Assembly (NCBI GenBank): GCA_021292105.1
Contig: CM037872.1
Location: forward strand, 7,303,291-7,367,290
From: Anadara kagoshimensis
Lineage: Eukaryota > Mollusca > Bivalvia > Arcoida > Arcidae
Reading direction: 5' to 3'
DNA length: 64,000 nt
In this document: one piece after another, positions 12,880 to 26,581 of the stretch
Position numbering within the stretch: position 1 is the stretch's first letter
Layout: each line of letters begins with the position of its first letter
Program-made: the position numbers and the translations under genes
The notes under the pieces: model-generated
Database searches by the model: none
The model's input: only the letters and a program-made list of their open reading frames with translations
What the model was told of the DNA's origin: nothing

Positions 12880-13370
12880 ACTGTTTGCGTCAGCGTCGCT
12901 AATAAAACTAATTTGCGACAGTATAACCACCGATATACGTCTTCAAATAGAAAATTACAAGACAATTATCTCTATTCTAATTCAAAACATACTTTAAAGG
13001 TAATTTCTAAAAATAATACTATAAATAACTCGGGGTTTTTCCAAATCCATTTGAAATAAAATTTAATGACGTCATATTCCGAAAACACGGATGGTGGCAT
13101 AAAAACTGAATATTTGATGCAAATATTTGCTTACAAATCGCGTTTTTGCGTGTGAGTAAAAGAATCCACAGAAAAATATTCATCCTCATTTGAGATATCT
13201 GTGTAAGTTTCCATTCATCCATCAAGATGGTTCGCTACTGAATATGCACGTTTAAGTACCCAGAAAATTTGAAGCAGTATATTGTGATTTTACTGTCGTA
13301 ATTTGCGACAGTATATCGACGATTTTACGTCAGCCAATGAAAACGGGCGTTACAAGCACAATGAATTAAA
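12880..13370. mobile_element. Probable insertion splitting the last array unit
   Basis: The array motif stops after 'tctgtgtcttacattt' and its next expected block appears only at 13373. The roughly 490 bases between contain 'aatttgcgacagtataacc' near the left and 'aatttgcgacagtatatcg' near the right as direct blocks. No ORF of interest was seen. Confidence 0.5.
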
Positions 13371-13633
13371 ATTCAGGTTTTTTGTGCAGTTTTTAAAATT
13401 AGTAAAAAAAATTCTTGTGAGACTGAACGACTAAAACTATAACTGTGTCATGAACTTTAATATTTCCTTTTTTTTATTATCTACATACATTTAAAATGGT
13501 TTATGACGACATAAATTAGCCATTTAAATAAAAAATTATCACATGTCAATTATTTTAATGATTCATTATTTTAAAAATGTTTGCATAGTCACATATACTT
13601 CCGGCCTGATGAAAATTTAAAAATTTAACGCTG

Positions 13634-13635
<2 letters not shown>

Positions 13636-13669
<34 letters not shown>
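13636..13669 (+). repeat. Poly-A tract
   Basis: Thirty-four A in a row, within MITE-3-like sequence. Confidence 0.95.
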
Positions 13670-13670
<1 letters not shown>

Positions 13671-14443
13671 AAAGATTGACTGCCAAGTGAGCGTGACATG
13701 GATAGTCTGTGGCCAAGAAGCTGCCAAAAACTGTCGACATATAGCCAAAAAGGGGCCGAAGTAAGCTACCACTTCGGAACTTTCTCCGGTAGCTTAATGT
13801 TAATTTTTTTACAGGACTGTACTCTAGCTAGTTGCGACATCACCCACCAGGAAGATCACAACCACAAAATTTAAGACTTTCTATTGGCTGTGAGGATTTA
13901 ACTAGGAATTAATATTGGATGTATCATATATCATATACCCTTTTTTAATTAATCATAAAATATATTAAAAATGGTATATGGCAACTGTGTGAATTCATCT
14001 AGGATTTTAAAAAGTGCCCGATTACAAACGGTGACTGCGAATGTGTATCAGAACTGTCGAACGTTTAAAGTTGCTTTAATGAATAGGTGTGGAAGCTTGG
14101 CTGCTGGGAGGTCTAAAAATAGATGGATTGTGGCAGAAAAAACATTCGGCTCTCAAGAGATAAATAGATGGCAGCTGCGAAAATCTGTCGAAGTATGAAT
14201 AAAGCAGGTCCGGAGATGAGCTACAGATTCGGCATAAATTCGATAAATTATTGTTAAACTTTTGACAAAATTGTACCTATAGTTTCGACACCACATGGAA
14301 GAGAAAAACTACTAAGTTTAAATTTCAAACTATTTACCAGCAATGAATAAATGACAGATAAGGGAAAAAACCTAAAGGTCTTTGATGAGGGTTTGATGGA
14401 ATCAATTGTAAGGGTTCGACTACGATTTTAGACCAAAAAAAAC

Positions 14444-14478
<35 letters not shown>

Positions 14479-14800
14479 AAAAAAAAAACAAAAACCAGCT
14501 GATTTTAAGCGTTGACTTTGAACGAACAGCATTTCTCAGAAATGTCGAAATTATAAATTGTGGTAACGAAAAGGAGCCGAAGCTCGGTTCCCGAGTGGCC
14601 ATGATGAAAATAACTAGTGGCCGAAAAGCTGCTGAGAGATAAAAATTAAAGCAGCCGTCGAAAACTGTTGACATAGTTAACGAGAGGCCGGAATGAGCTG
14701 CCGATTTTACGCAAATTCGTTAGTTTATTGTTATCTGTAATGTTGTTTCGTACACACAGAAAGATTGAATGGGATTCTACGTTACAGTCAAAACTAGTTC
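13670..14800. mobile_element. Cluster of MITE-3 copies
   Basis: Three diverged copies (about 13670-13825, 13990-14290 and 14400-14760) show 'gtggccaagaagctgcca', 'gtcgacatatagcc', 'gagctgccgatt' and 'ttgttaaacttttgacaa' blocks. A second poly-A run (14442-14477) lies in the last. Open frames here arise from the repeats. Confidence 0.6.
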
Positions 14801-14809
14801 ACTAATATA

Positions 14810-15047
14810 GATAGGTGCAGTGCCAGAAATTTTGACCTATGCAGTGAGCTTAGGGCAATGTTCAGGGAGGGTAACATATTTAGGGGTTCTTCTGAAGGAC
14901 CCCGTGACTTTCGTCTCTAAACGAAACAAGTGTTTGGCGAAAAACAGTCGCTATGTATTTTTAAGTCTTGGTCAGACCCGACCGGAGTTCGAATCGACGA
15001 CCTCCTACATTCTAGCGAGCACTCTACCAACTCAGCTACCGTAGTGG
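14810..15047 (-). mobile_element. SINE-A copy
   Basis: Minus-strand copy. The tRNA head is at the right end ('cactctaccaactcagctac' complements box A; 'gttcgaat' complements box B), followed by 'aagtcttggtcagaccc' and the 'gtgactttcgt' body. Confidence 0.8.
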
Positions 15048-15571
15048 TGCACGCAGAAAGAGAAAAACCGCAAAGTTTAAATCTAAGACTTCACAATAGC
15101 AATGAAGTGACATATAATCGAAACAGCCAAAGGGTCGTCAAGGGGCTTTGATCGGTATGAAAAATCAATTGTATGAATTTATCTATAGTTAAAATAAACT
15201 AATGTGGAAACATAGTTATCGATTTTTTCAAGGACCAGGCCAGGATGCCCCCGGCACTGAGCTTTATTTATATATCTAAATTGATCACTGTCATTAAGTT
15301 CATTGTTATATATATATATATATGACAATTATCATAATAAAAAAATGCATTTTATTTGGCGAAGAAGTTAAACAAAAATGTAGAAAATTGCTACAGCAAA
15401 ACCTCGGTATAATGTCCCTCAATTACTTGTCTACCTTGCTAATCGCTACAGTAACACCGCGTTATAATGCGATACAATATCTTATCCACCTCACTTATCG
15501 CAGCACAATTTTAAAGTCCCATTTTTATATGACTTTCTTTATAAACCCCTCTCGATTTACCACCAAAATGT

Positions 15572-15668
15572 GACAGAATCAAAACAAACATACCAATCCA
15601 CGTCCGAATCACAATCAAGAAGCAAAGTAAAAACTTTTCAACTGACACGTGAACGTCCACCAAGAAAG
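15572..15668 (-). mobile_element. RT-3'-end repeat copy, terminal fragment
   Basis: Minus strand: 'aatcaaaacaaacatacc', 'gaatcacaatcaagaagcaa' and 'acacgtgaacgtccaccaag'. Cut short. Confidence 0.78.
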
Positions 15669-16590
15669 TATGTTTGTTTGTTGATTAATTGAATTATAAT
15701 AATCATTTATCCATAGAGTTTTATAATTATGTACATATTCCTCAAAATTATTGAAAAGAGTGTTGTCATACGTACCCTGGTATATGCGTCATAAATAACG
15801 TGTATGCGACAACATCTATTAAGTGATACCGTTTTATATGAAGGCAAGCTTTCTGGTGGCATTTACCTCCCCTTGTCATTCATTCATCATGAATTAATTT
15901 CTAATGTCAAGCAAATGAAGCTGTTTTATATATCTGTTCTAAAAAACATGACATAGTTAGGACGTTGTCCGTTCCAGTGTAATAGTCTGTTCGGCCTACT
16001 CCTCCAACACCTTTGAAGATATTTTACCCATCTTGATATACATGCTTTACTTACCAAGATAAGACATTTGATAGAGGGGAGGTAACTTTGCGCAAATTTC
16101 TCCGAGTTGCATCCCTTTCTTTTCAAATTTTTCGGAGTTGTGCCTTTTTTGAAATTTCCATCACATATGTTCTCTAGATTCCCAGAGTTGTGTCCCTTTG
16201 AAATTTCTATCAGATTTCAAAATTCTCAGAGTTGTGTCTCTGAAACTTCTATCACGTATATTTTTTCTTTTCAAATTTCTCAGAGGTGTGTCACTTTCAC
16301 ATTTTATTCATATTATTGCGATATTTACCAACAGTTTAATTGGAAAATATGGAATATGGCGTATATAAAAAACAAAAACTTCATTTTACATTGTGCTGAC
16401 CTAACAGTTGTCATGATAATAACTCGTTGGGCTGCAGCCTCTACAATTGCTAGTGAGCTAGCACCTAGACCTTGCCATGAGTGTGTGCTGGTACAAAGCA
16501 GACACACACATAAAACATACTGCCAGTCATGGTCATATCGGGGGTAGACTTAAGTGATGCTCAAAAAAGAATATATTTATAATATTAAGA
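15669..16590. other. Upstream region of the peroxidase gene, nothing firm
   Basis: Contains a short imperfect tandem repeat (about 16100-16300; 'ttttcaaatttctcagagtt' in four variants). Open frames over it are not conserved-looking. The promoter of the peroxidase gene probably lies between here and 16889 but no element can be pointed to. Confidence 0.5.
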
Positions 16591-16592
16591 AA

Positions 16593-16757
16593 TACAGTCC
16601 AACCTGCCTTACAGGCCACATCTATATAAAAACCACCTGCCTATTAGGGCCAGTAGAATTGTATCCCAATTGGTCTTTATTAATATTATTTGAACTTGTA
16701 TATAAAGGCCACTTTTACAAGTGCCCTTGGGTGGCCTTTATAGACAGGTTTGACTGT
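16593..16757. mobile_element. MITE-1 copy
   Basis: 'tacagtccaacctgcctta' at the left and 'ttatagacaggtttgactgt' at the right, with inner 'aattgtatcccaattg' and 'atttgaacttgtatataaag'. Lies 130 bases before the peroxidase ATG. Confidence 0.85.
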
Positions 16758-16889
16758 GAAATAAAAACAAGAAAAAAGCCTAAACTGAAGGTGTCTTAAA
16801 CAGTGGGTAATTCACTGCTTCCTTTTCTCGCTAATACATGTGCGTGTATTAACGAATATTCATTTTTTATATTTTGATTTTTACAAGGA

Positions 16890-16962
16890 ATGGCGGGGAA
16901 CTACAGATATTTCGTTATACGTTTGGCTGCAGTACTGCTGTTCCATGGACGGACTGCTACAG
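16890..16962 (+). CDS. Peroxidase exon 1: start and signal peptide
   Basis: ATG opens a 24-residue signal peptide: a short polar start (MAGNYRYFVIR), a hydrophobic core (LAAVLLF) and a small-residue end (GRTAT). The exon ends in phase 1 at 'acag|gtttct', which matches the phase-1 start of exon 2. The reading frame upstream is not open for long and no clear acceptor lies just before the ATG, so the 5'UTR may begin in this exon. No TATA box or initiator was identified. An RT-3'-end repeat begins only 20 bases after the donor. This exon was chosen on signal-peptide character and phase, not on a conserved motif. Confidence 0.65.
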
Positions 16963-19900
16963 GTTTCTTAGCTTTGATATATTATCAAAAACAAACATAC
17001 TAATCCATGTCCGAATCACAATCCAGAAGCAAAGTTAAAAATTTGGAACTGACAAGTCAGGTTAGACACGTGAACTTCCACCAGGGAAGTTAGGCCGGGT
17101 GCTCCGGAAGGGTAAGCACTACCTGTTTAGCTAGCTACACCCGCCACGTGTGTAATCAATATTGTGTTAAACTAACATGGAACTACGAGACGTCAAATAT
17201 ATCCACGGCAATCCTGGACACACAGACATCAAACTTATCAACAATACTGAAATGATAATATTTGATACTTTGTCACTAAATATGTGTTGGTCTTGGTTCT
17301 GTCAATAACTTCTATTATAACATGTTTTTTTGTTTTGCTGAATGTTGTCAGGTTATTTTTTCATTTGCTTTGGGGTTGTGGATTGGACATGGATTGGTAT
17401 GTTTGTTTGTTTGTTTGTTTTTTTTTTTTTTGGTCTACATGAATGATTAAAGAACAGCATTACCTGACTTGTTTAATGGCCGGCATCACAAGATATAAGA
17501 TATGTTGATAAATAAGGTGTCTCTGTTTTTAAAATTAACATATCCTGAATATATTAGACGTCCCATAGATTAATATTATTTTTCATTCTTAATTTCGTTT
17601 TCACACGTGGCGGATGTAACTAGCTTGGTAGGAACTGCTTACTCTTCCGAAGTATCTGGCATCACTTACCCGGAGGAAATTCACGTTCAAAGATTGAAGC
17701 TCCAGAAAATGAGTCTTTTTGATATTACAATATAAAATCATTCTCAAATTTATCCATGATTAAGTCGACCCGACCAAAAACAATAAGTTTAGACTGTAAA
17801 ATTCGACTGTAAAGTGAGCAAGGTATTGAAAGCTAGTACCGAAAATATGCCGAGAGCAGGTCATATATCTTATTTAAAACACAACGCATAACTTATTCAT
17901 GAGACCAAAATAAAACAAATTGTTTGGTTATGAGTGCCACAATAAAGTACAGACTTTCACAGAAAGTTGTAACACCAAACCAACGAATCATTTCAAATAG
18001 CTCATCTCGGCAGATGTTTGTCCACTAACTACTCAATCACTCGTTACCCGTTCTTAGACTTCTTTTCTTTAGCCCAATATAACCTTTTGTATTGTATACT
18101 TTACAGGCAAACAGCATTGACCTGTCCTCTTGACCTTTCCTACGAATATTTCTATAGGAGGGTCCACCCTATGCATGGGTAGTAGTAGCATTCGCAGTTG
18201 AGACACACGATGCATTATTTCCCTGTTGAAGACGAAATAAGCACATGTGATCCCTATACGTGAATAAACTGGTCCATAATAAGTACTCGAATTAAAGGTC
18301 AAGTGGACAGGTCATCGTTTAGCTATACCTTTATATTATTCATAATTTCGGAATTTCAGGAAGGTCAGCGTCAGAAATGCTTCAATCCTTTAATGCTGAG
18401 AGTCAGAGAACAAGAGGTTTGAGGCCAATGACTATAGCCTGCATTGAGTTAATGCAACAGATACTGCAAAATAAGTAAGTTAATTTCCATCCACATGTAA
18501 TTCTTTATTTGTATAAAGTTTTATGACCGTCATCACAATATTGTTGGTAAGTTAGAAAAAACTTTTTCTAAGTATGCTTCGTGAAACGCGCCCCGGTTTT
18601 TCAAGATATGATCAGCATAAACATTCAAACTATGCCATTACATTATTTAAAGTTATCCCGAGTATGAAGGCAAAGATGGGATAATTTTGACATGGTTATA
18701 TCTGTTGTTTAATTAAATCCCTCTATCCAAAATTACACTGGATATGTTTGACATTCCATCATTCTGTGTTCCTTTTATTCTTATTTTCGATTTCATACAT
18801 GGCGGGTGTAGCTAGCTAGCTAAAAATGTTTACTCTTCCGGAGTAAACGGTCTCACTTTCATGGTGGAAGTTAAAAATGCCAGTGAGTTATGTCATAACC
18901 GCAATGTTTCGAGTAAAAAATTGCAAAAAGTCGCAAAATTTCATTCTTATTAAACATGTTTTAATTGTGCAGCTTTAGACTGTCGTTTCGAAAAAATGAA
19001 ATTTCTCATGAGTAGTAGTCACCCGAGAAACAACCCCCGTCCAAACACTGCCAAGTGGTTATTGCTAAGATTTGACCTCGTGACAGTGAACCTTGACCTA
19101 TACTACGATATGTATTTTTGCAGAAGATATTGAACAGGCACGACATTGGAACCACCAGACATCAGGCAGACTTGAGGACGGACAAAGTGATTCCTATATA
19201 CCTTTAAACTTCGATTAATTGATTTTATTATTTATTATTATTTATTTATTTATTATTTATTATTTATTTATTTTAGTCCACAATTGTCGATTTCGACTGT
19301 CAGGACTGGGCAGAGTGGCAACTCGCGTGGAACGACGTGTCATCGGGAATTTGTGTGCCACAACCTGCCATAGCATGTGATCCAAATTCAAAATTCAGAA
19401 CTGCAGATGGAAGCTGTAACAATCTTCAGAATCCTACATGGGGACAGTCATTTCGTCCACAGGCAAGATTTCTCTTGCCCGTTTATGGAGATCGTAAGGA
19501 TTTGTTTGTCATTTTAAACTTTTTGGGGATCTATTTTATAAGCTGATATTTATGTTGCCCTGGAAGTTGTAACAATCTTCACAATCATACATGGGGACAG
19601 CCATTTCGTCCACAGGCAAGATTTCTCTCGCCCGTCTATGGAGATCTTAAGGCTTTTTGTTTTAGTTATTTTTAACTTTTTTGGGTCTATTTTTTATGAG
19701 CTGGTCTACTACGATAGCTCAGTTGGATAGAGTGCTCGCTCCGTAGGTGGGAGTCGTGGAGACCGCAAGGATTTGTTTATGTTATTTTAAACATTTTTTG
19801 GGGTCTATTTTATAAGCTGGTATTTATGCTGCCATGGTCCAAATTGTAACAACCTTCAGAACCCTACATGGGGACAGTCATTTCGTCCACAGGCAAGATT

Positions 19901-22900
19901 CCTCTCGCCCCTCTATGGAGATCGTAAGAATTTGGGTTGTTTTTAATTAAAAAAATAATTTCATTTTTGGGGGCGGAGGGGGGGGGGTATGCTGCCATGG
20001 GAGATCTCTTTCAGCTCATAAGTTTTATAGTTTATTTTGGTTGGTATTTTTAAATTGTAATACAAAAAAATGTTTCAAAAGCTGCCATATTTAAGTAAAG
20101 GAACATTTGTGAAACAGAAGTGATTGTGAAACTGGAGCCAGATTTACAATCATTTCTTAACTAAGATTTTGTTAATTTTTTTATATGTAAGAACAACAAA
20201 TACTAGTAAACGTTTTTGAAAATAGTAATACAAATGCTTTATGCTAAAATGACCTCCAAAATGACCTTCATTGAGTGGTTTTTGCCATCAAAATATCGTT
20301 TTTTCTTTGCCAGCAGTAACTGTTTAAAAATGTAAAACAAGTGACCATTGAATTATATCGATATATAGCCAACATGGAGCCAAGATAAACGGCTGATTCG
20401 GCACGAAATTGACGGATAGCCGGCCACGCCACATGTTCCAACACTGGCTCAAGCAGCGTCACAGCAACTCATGGCGTACTAGTGGCAGTGACGTCATTAA
20501 ATGGTACAATTCAGGCTGAGTTTTTATTATTTTTGTGTGTAATTCGAGCATGCTGGGCCTTTGTCAGAACATTGTGGGCGTGGCTTGCATCCGTCAATTC
20601 GTTAGTTTAGTGTTATACTTTCAACAGTTGTGTACTGTTTTTTTTTCATTTCGTAAAAAAATGAAGGTAAGCATTTTTTGTGTAAAACTGTATTTAGAAT
20701 GGACAACCGCTGGTTAAAAGTAATCCAATCTTAGATTAGTCACGCAATATTAGTATCTGTTGATATTTTGATTAAAAAACAACAAACTTTACTTTTTAAG
20801 AGATTACCACGCCAAGAACTAAAGCACAAAATGGTGGAGATCTTCCTAGTCCTCGTCTTATCAGCAACATCGTACTGCGGAATAAAGAAGCGCCTCGATT
20901 CCATCGGAAGCACACTATGTTGTTGATGTCGATGGGACAATTTTTGGACCATGATCTGATATTGACACCCACTGTCCAAGGTATGCACAGTAAAACCCGT
21001 CTATAAAGGTCACCCAAGAAAACCAATAAAAGTGGCCTTTATGGACATGTGGTCATTTTATAGAGGTTCAAATAATATGGATAAAGAACAATTGGGATAC
21101 AATTCTACTGCCCTTTATAAGCAGGTGGCCTTTATATAGAGGTGGTCTTTAAGACAGGTTGGACTGTAAATATCTGAGGTGTTGCTTGAAGTATGTGTCT
21201 ACTAGCCAACACACCGCTTGCACCGGTCCCTAGAAATACAGGATCAAACAGGCGTAAAATTACCGAAACGGTCCTTAACATCTGGACCCAGTTCCCTAAA
21301 GCTTAATCAAAGTTAACCAGTGATTAAACCACAACTAGCAAACCATACATCATTGCGCTTATTATTAATTAATTATTGATTAACTCTAAGTATGTTTTGT
21401 TTACCTGGGGCCTAAAAAGAGAATCAATCTAATTTGACCATATAATATTTATGAATTTTAAACATTATGTACATCCAATACAATTCAATTTGATACATGT
21501 ATCATTAATATAACTAAAAGCTAAGGACGGATCGGGCGTCGATTTTATGCCTGTCCGATCCGGTATTTCTAGGAATTGTAAGGAACGTATTGAACTCGCC
21601 TCTGGGCTTGGCCTAGTGCCCTAAATATTGAGAAATCTTTATCGACAGATATTGTTTTTTCAAACGAAGTTCTATTTGACAGACTGAAAGCCTCAAGGGT
21701 TAATCTATATACAAGGTCATGAGGTGCATAAGTTTTGTGTAATTAAGTTTTTTCTAGACAAACTGAAGTTTGTACCTATATTGCACATTAAGCGTTTATA
21801 TGTTTTTTATTGGATAGATAACTTCGTGACAATTTTTATACTTTTATCACCAAGTAAATATTTTACCGCCCTTTTCTGTCCCACTAGCGATAAAGTTGAG
21901 AAAACTTGACAGAAACTTATAGTCTGGTAGAGGATTTTGAAAAAACCGCTTATTTTTCGATGTAGGGAGGACAACGTGTTCAAAGGTGGCAAGTTATGTC
22001 ATAACCTTCTTTGAACTTTACTTTGGTAGAATCGGCTTGTTGCCAAGCAAGATTTCACCCAGGGGCCATTGTGGGGGCAGCTAAAGGTCAATGGGTGTAA
22101 AGTTCAAGTGAAAATGCCCATATTGACCTATACACAAATTCAATGTGGCTTACAGAAGTTTTTCTTTATACATTTTGTCTTCCAAATATGTAAGTGGTAT
22201 CTTCAAATTAAAAGAAAGTCATATCCAACTAATTCAGTCACTTATTTTCAAAGTTTTCCATGGAAAATAAGATAAGACGCTTTCACAAATTTGACCTGTA
22301 CAAATATGATTAATTGTGGCAAATAAATACTAGTATAAACACATTTGTGCATTTGAAATTGTTTAACAAAACTTAAGACTTCTGTTAAAATAATTTTACT
22401 GAATCATATTGCCCGTATTTATATAAAAATCCACTTTTAGAAAAAAAATCAAAGTACTGGTGGTACTGAAAGATTTGATTTAGTAACGAAAAGTTTATGG
22501 TGGATCACAAAACAAGGTCGTTTTGAAACATAAACACAAAAACGACATTGGGAATGGATAGGTCACACCATCAAGACACCTGCCAACAACATCACAAAAC
22601 TTTGAAATGGAACACACAAGAATAAAAGACACCTTGAGACAAGTTTCTGGAATTGAAACAAAGAGGGGGTAAAATTGCGCAGAACAGAGTCAGCTTGAGG
22701 GATTTTGTCGATGGACTAACCTCCACTTGGAGTGAAAGGCATACAGTACGCAAGTTAGTGAGACTAGCACCATCCGTGTCCTATAGGTGACGGGAGATCT
22801 GGAACAAATACCAGGTATAACTAAATGCAGCCAAACAGCAGTTTGTGTGCACGTTGAATATGTAGGTCGGTTGCATATGATGTTGGAAGCAAATTTTCAA

Positions 22901-25871
22901 TTGTACTTTACCCCTGAGAGGAACAGTTTATATCGTAGATGAAAAATCCTCGCTAGGTACATTCAATGAAGGCATCTGCACTCACAAGTTCAGAAAAAAT
23001 CCCTCTTGCAAGAGTGGGAAGAAGATCTGTGTTTTCCCTGGAAAAACGGAATGCTGTATTTAGAATGTCCAGAAAGTTAATTGATAGTCTTACAGTCTGT
23101 AATTGCATGAAATACTGGGAGCTTATTCCTCTCCAGAGGAGATAATTTTATGCTACGAACAGGGACGAACTTTAGATGTCCCGGTCTGGAATCATACTTC
23201 CTCATTTAAAAGCAACAGAAGAATAAGTCATCAGTATCACGACAGACAACAACTGTTCTTTTATTGCCTTGCGTGTAAGCATCAACACTATGGAGAACAA
23301 TTCTAATATCGGCGTCCTTGTGTAAAGCTTTAAAACGGTTACACTCCTTCCTCTGTATGAATTAAACATGCTGTCTGTTGGACCTCCTGATACCCTCAGC
23401 TAAGCTAAGAAGTGTCTTGGATTACTACGAGATCCTATTTGTTTTCTTGGTGACTGATAAAATCTTACCAATTTGATGGCAGAGGGACATTTTAATTATC
23501 AATAATTCTTCTAACAGAACGGGGATCTGATCCTCTTTTATCTCTAGATGGTTTCACCTTTTATGGATTAGTTGTCATATCTATCATAATGACATCAATT
23601 TTAATACATTTATCTTTCGCATGGATAAAAACAGTTTGTGCGTTTCCTAACTCGCCGAATGTATTGATGCCTTTCCGTTTTCCCGGTGCTACAACTAAAG
23701 TTTGACCATTAATTATTTTGGTAGTAATGTCTCCGTGCAAACTTCTTCCCCAGGGATATTTTGAAGATCCGACTCGTCGACTGCAGATAACAAGGGTCCT
23801 GATGTATCAGGTATAGAAAGCGACACTGGGAATAGTTCGTGTTTCAACAGTTCACTAATATTTCCACCAGAAAAAGAGAACACACTTGATAGAATTATAC
23901 AGATACAGTCAGTATAGCTATTTTGTCTTGTCATCTGGCAACAGGACCACGAACAATACTAGTTTTTATACATAAATCTGAGGTTTTTTTTCACAAATTA
24001 AACTTATTATTATTTTTTTTTCTTAAATCTTATTTTGAACTTTAACTTTTCTAAGACAATTACAGGTCAAAGGATCATGAACAAAACTTAACTTTTTGGA
24101 CTTAAGTTAAGTTTTTTCATGATGTTCACGATTATTCTCGGGCAGCTGCGTTAGTGAGAGTCTGAATGTGACTTAAACACAGTTTTAATGAGAAAATTAT
24201 AAATTGGTTGATTGCATGGCGTTTTACTGGCTTTTACTTATTTCAGTCATATCAAGACGTCACCAGCTATAGGTGAAGTGGCAGAAATTTTGACCTTTGC
24301 AGTGAACTTAGGGAAATGTGCAGGAAAAGTTCCTTAACATGTTACATCCGCCTTGGCACGGGGCATCGGATTTTAAGATCTCTCTCAAAGGACCTCGTGA
24401 CTTTCGTTACTAAATACCGAGTGTTTGGCAAAAGAACAGTCACTACCTTATTTCAAGTCTTGGTCAGACCCAACTAGGGTTCGAACCCAGGGCTCACCAC
24501 ATACGGGGAGTGAGCGCTATACCAATCGAGCTACAGTAGGGGTTTTAATGAGAAAATAACCTTTACCAAAATCATGTCATGCATTGCTGAAATGTAAATT
24601 ATATATATCATGTTGCACTACAAGATGTACGTGTAGGGCATACAATTTAAAGTGGGTGGCTGTATGCACTTGCAATTGGACCGTTGAACCGTTGATTGGT
24701 TGAACCCTTTGAATGATAATACCACAGATAGTGATATTGATGAATGAAAAGAAATCGTTAGATGTGACTGATATATTCCAGAGATTCTCGTGACTATGCC
24801 TTGCCGATTACAGTACTTGCAGTACTTTGATTTTAAACTTTTAATAAATTTCAAATTATTAGCTGTGTTTAAACAATATATTTGTTTTAATCACAGTCAT
24901 GTATTTACAAAAGAATTATATTTTAGCATTTTGATTCATGCTTTGATGTTGAATGTATACTTTTATTTTATTCGATCTTGAAGCTTGTGTCAGAATTTTG
25001 TAAAATAACATTGAACTATTTAAATTTTAGCCTAAACAGTCTAAATTAGCTTCCTAGTCAATGTTAAAATACATGAAATGCTATGATTGCATGAGAACAG
25101 ATTTATTTGATTTATTTAAATCTCAGAATGTATATATTGAAACAGCTATAAACTAATAAAGATTAATTTTTGGGGAAAAAACACTATCTGACCTTTGACC
25201 TTTTATCTACTAAACCAAGGGTCGATCAGCTTGGCAACAGGTTGATTCTTGACACCTAACCTATGATGATATAAGACAGCTATGTTGCCAGCTTTGAACA
25301 CTCATGTCCCCCTATTGTGAAATTTCAATTTTTTTCCACCAGACTATTAATTGGGCGCACTGTTGTTACTTAAGGTTCATCTAAGTAATTTCATAATTGT
25401 ACCCCTCTTTCACCAAATGGTTTTAACGTGAATTTTAGATGACCCTTTAACTCAGTCGCAGTCTGACTGCGGTAGATCAGTTGGTTGGGTAAGTTGGAGG
25501 TGGTGGGTTCTAACTGGGTAGTGACTCTTCTTTCGTCAATCACTCGGTATTACGAAATGAAAAGACACTATTCTTTTGAATGGAAACTTAAAATAAACTA
25601 CGTCCCGTGTAACGGTAGGCTTGTCACGATAAAGAACTCTGCTGTATAATGCCATCAACACAATGCATAGCCACAATTCTGCCTTTTCGCCTATATAATA
25701 TATAGCTGGCGACATCTCGATATATGTGGAATAGTTTTGACAGGGACGTTAAACACCATCGCTCAACTCTGATTTAACACTTTCAATTAATCCTTCTTTT
25801 TTGTCTTGTTTCAGCTGCAAATGGCAGACCTTTGTCTTGCTGCGTTCCAAACCCACCGTAAGTAAAGAAAA

Positions 25872-25921
<50 letters not shown>

Positions 25922-26527
25922 AGATTTGTATCAGATATATGTCTAACAAGCAAGAGTTAGAAACAATCAACTATATTTTAACAATCTTACATATTTCACC
26001 TATAACGAATTGTATTTAAACTTAATTTTATATGTTTTTTTTTAAGTTTTATCATTTTAGGGAACCCTTTCAGCTTTAATTTGTCATTAACTTTTGACAG
26101 GCCTCTATGTACATGTAGACGTTCTTCTTATCTTTACGTATCGGCAACTCATTTTGGTATCTTTTCGGCAGCTGCTATCTATCTTTCGGTATTTTTTAGC
26201 CATTAACAATCCATATCTACGAAAGCCTATTAAGCTCATAAATAAAAAAAAATTAAAAGGCGTAATAACGCGAAATAAAGGCGTTATGATGCGAAAAAAG
26301 GCGTTATAACGCCTTTAGAAAGGCGTAATAACGCGAATTGAAAAGCGTTATAATGCGAAAAAAGGCGTTATAATGCCTTTATAAAGGCGTAATAACGCCT
26401 TTAGAAAGGCGTAATAACGCGAATGGAAAGGCGTTATAACGCAAAGTAAAGATGCCTTCCATAATGATGTGGAGGTCCTGGGGTTTAATCTCCCCCCCCC
26501 CCCCCCCACACTTTACATACATATTAA

Positions 26528-26581
<54 letters not shown>

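Noticed and set aside
16107-16547. 146-codon open frame upstream of the peroxidase gene
   Set aside because: The first half translates a short imperfect tandem repeat and the rest has no domain. It has no link by splice phase to exon 1.
19838-19923. Copy 3 of the exon 4 end as a real alternative exon
   Set aside because: Frame and donor are intact but no acceptor is visible, so it is listed as a pseudo-exon and left as an open question in the findings.
23713-23934. 73-codon minus-strand frame as a working gene
   Set aside because: The reading continues only through several stops and frame changes into the A-D-I-R-I-V-L region. It is a decayed copy, annotated as a pseudogene.
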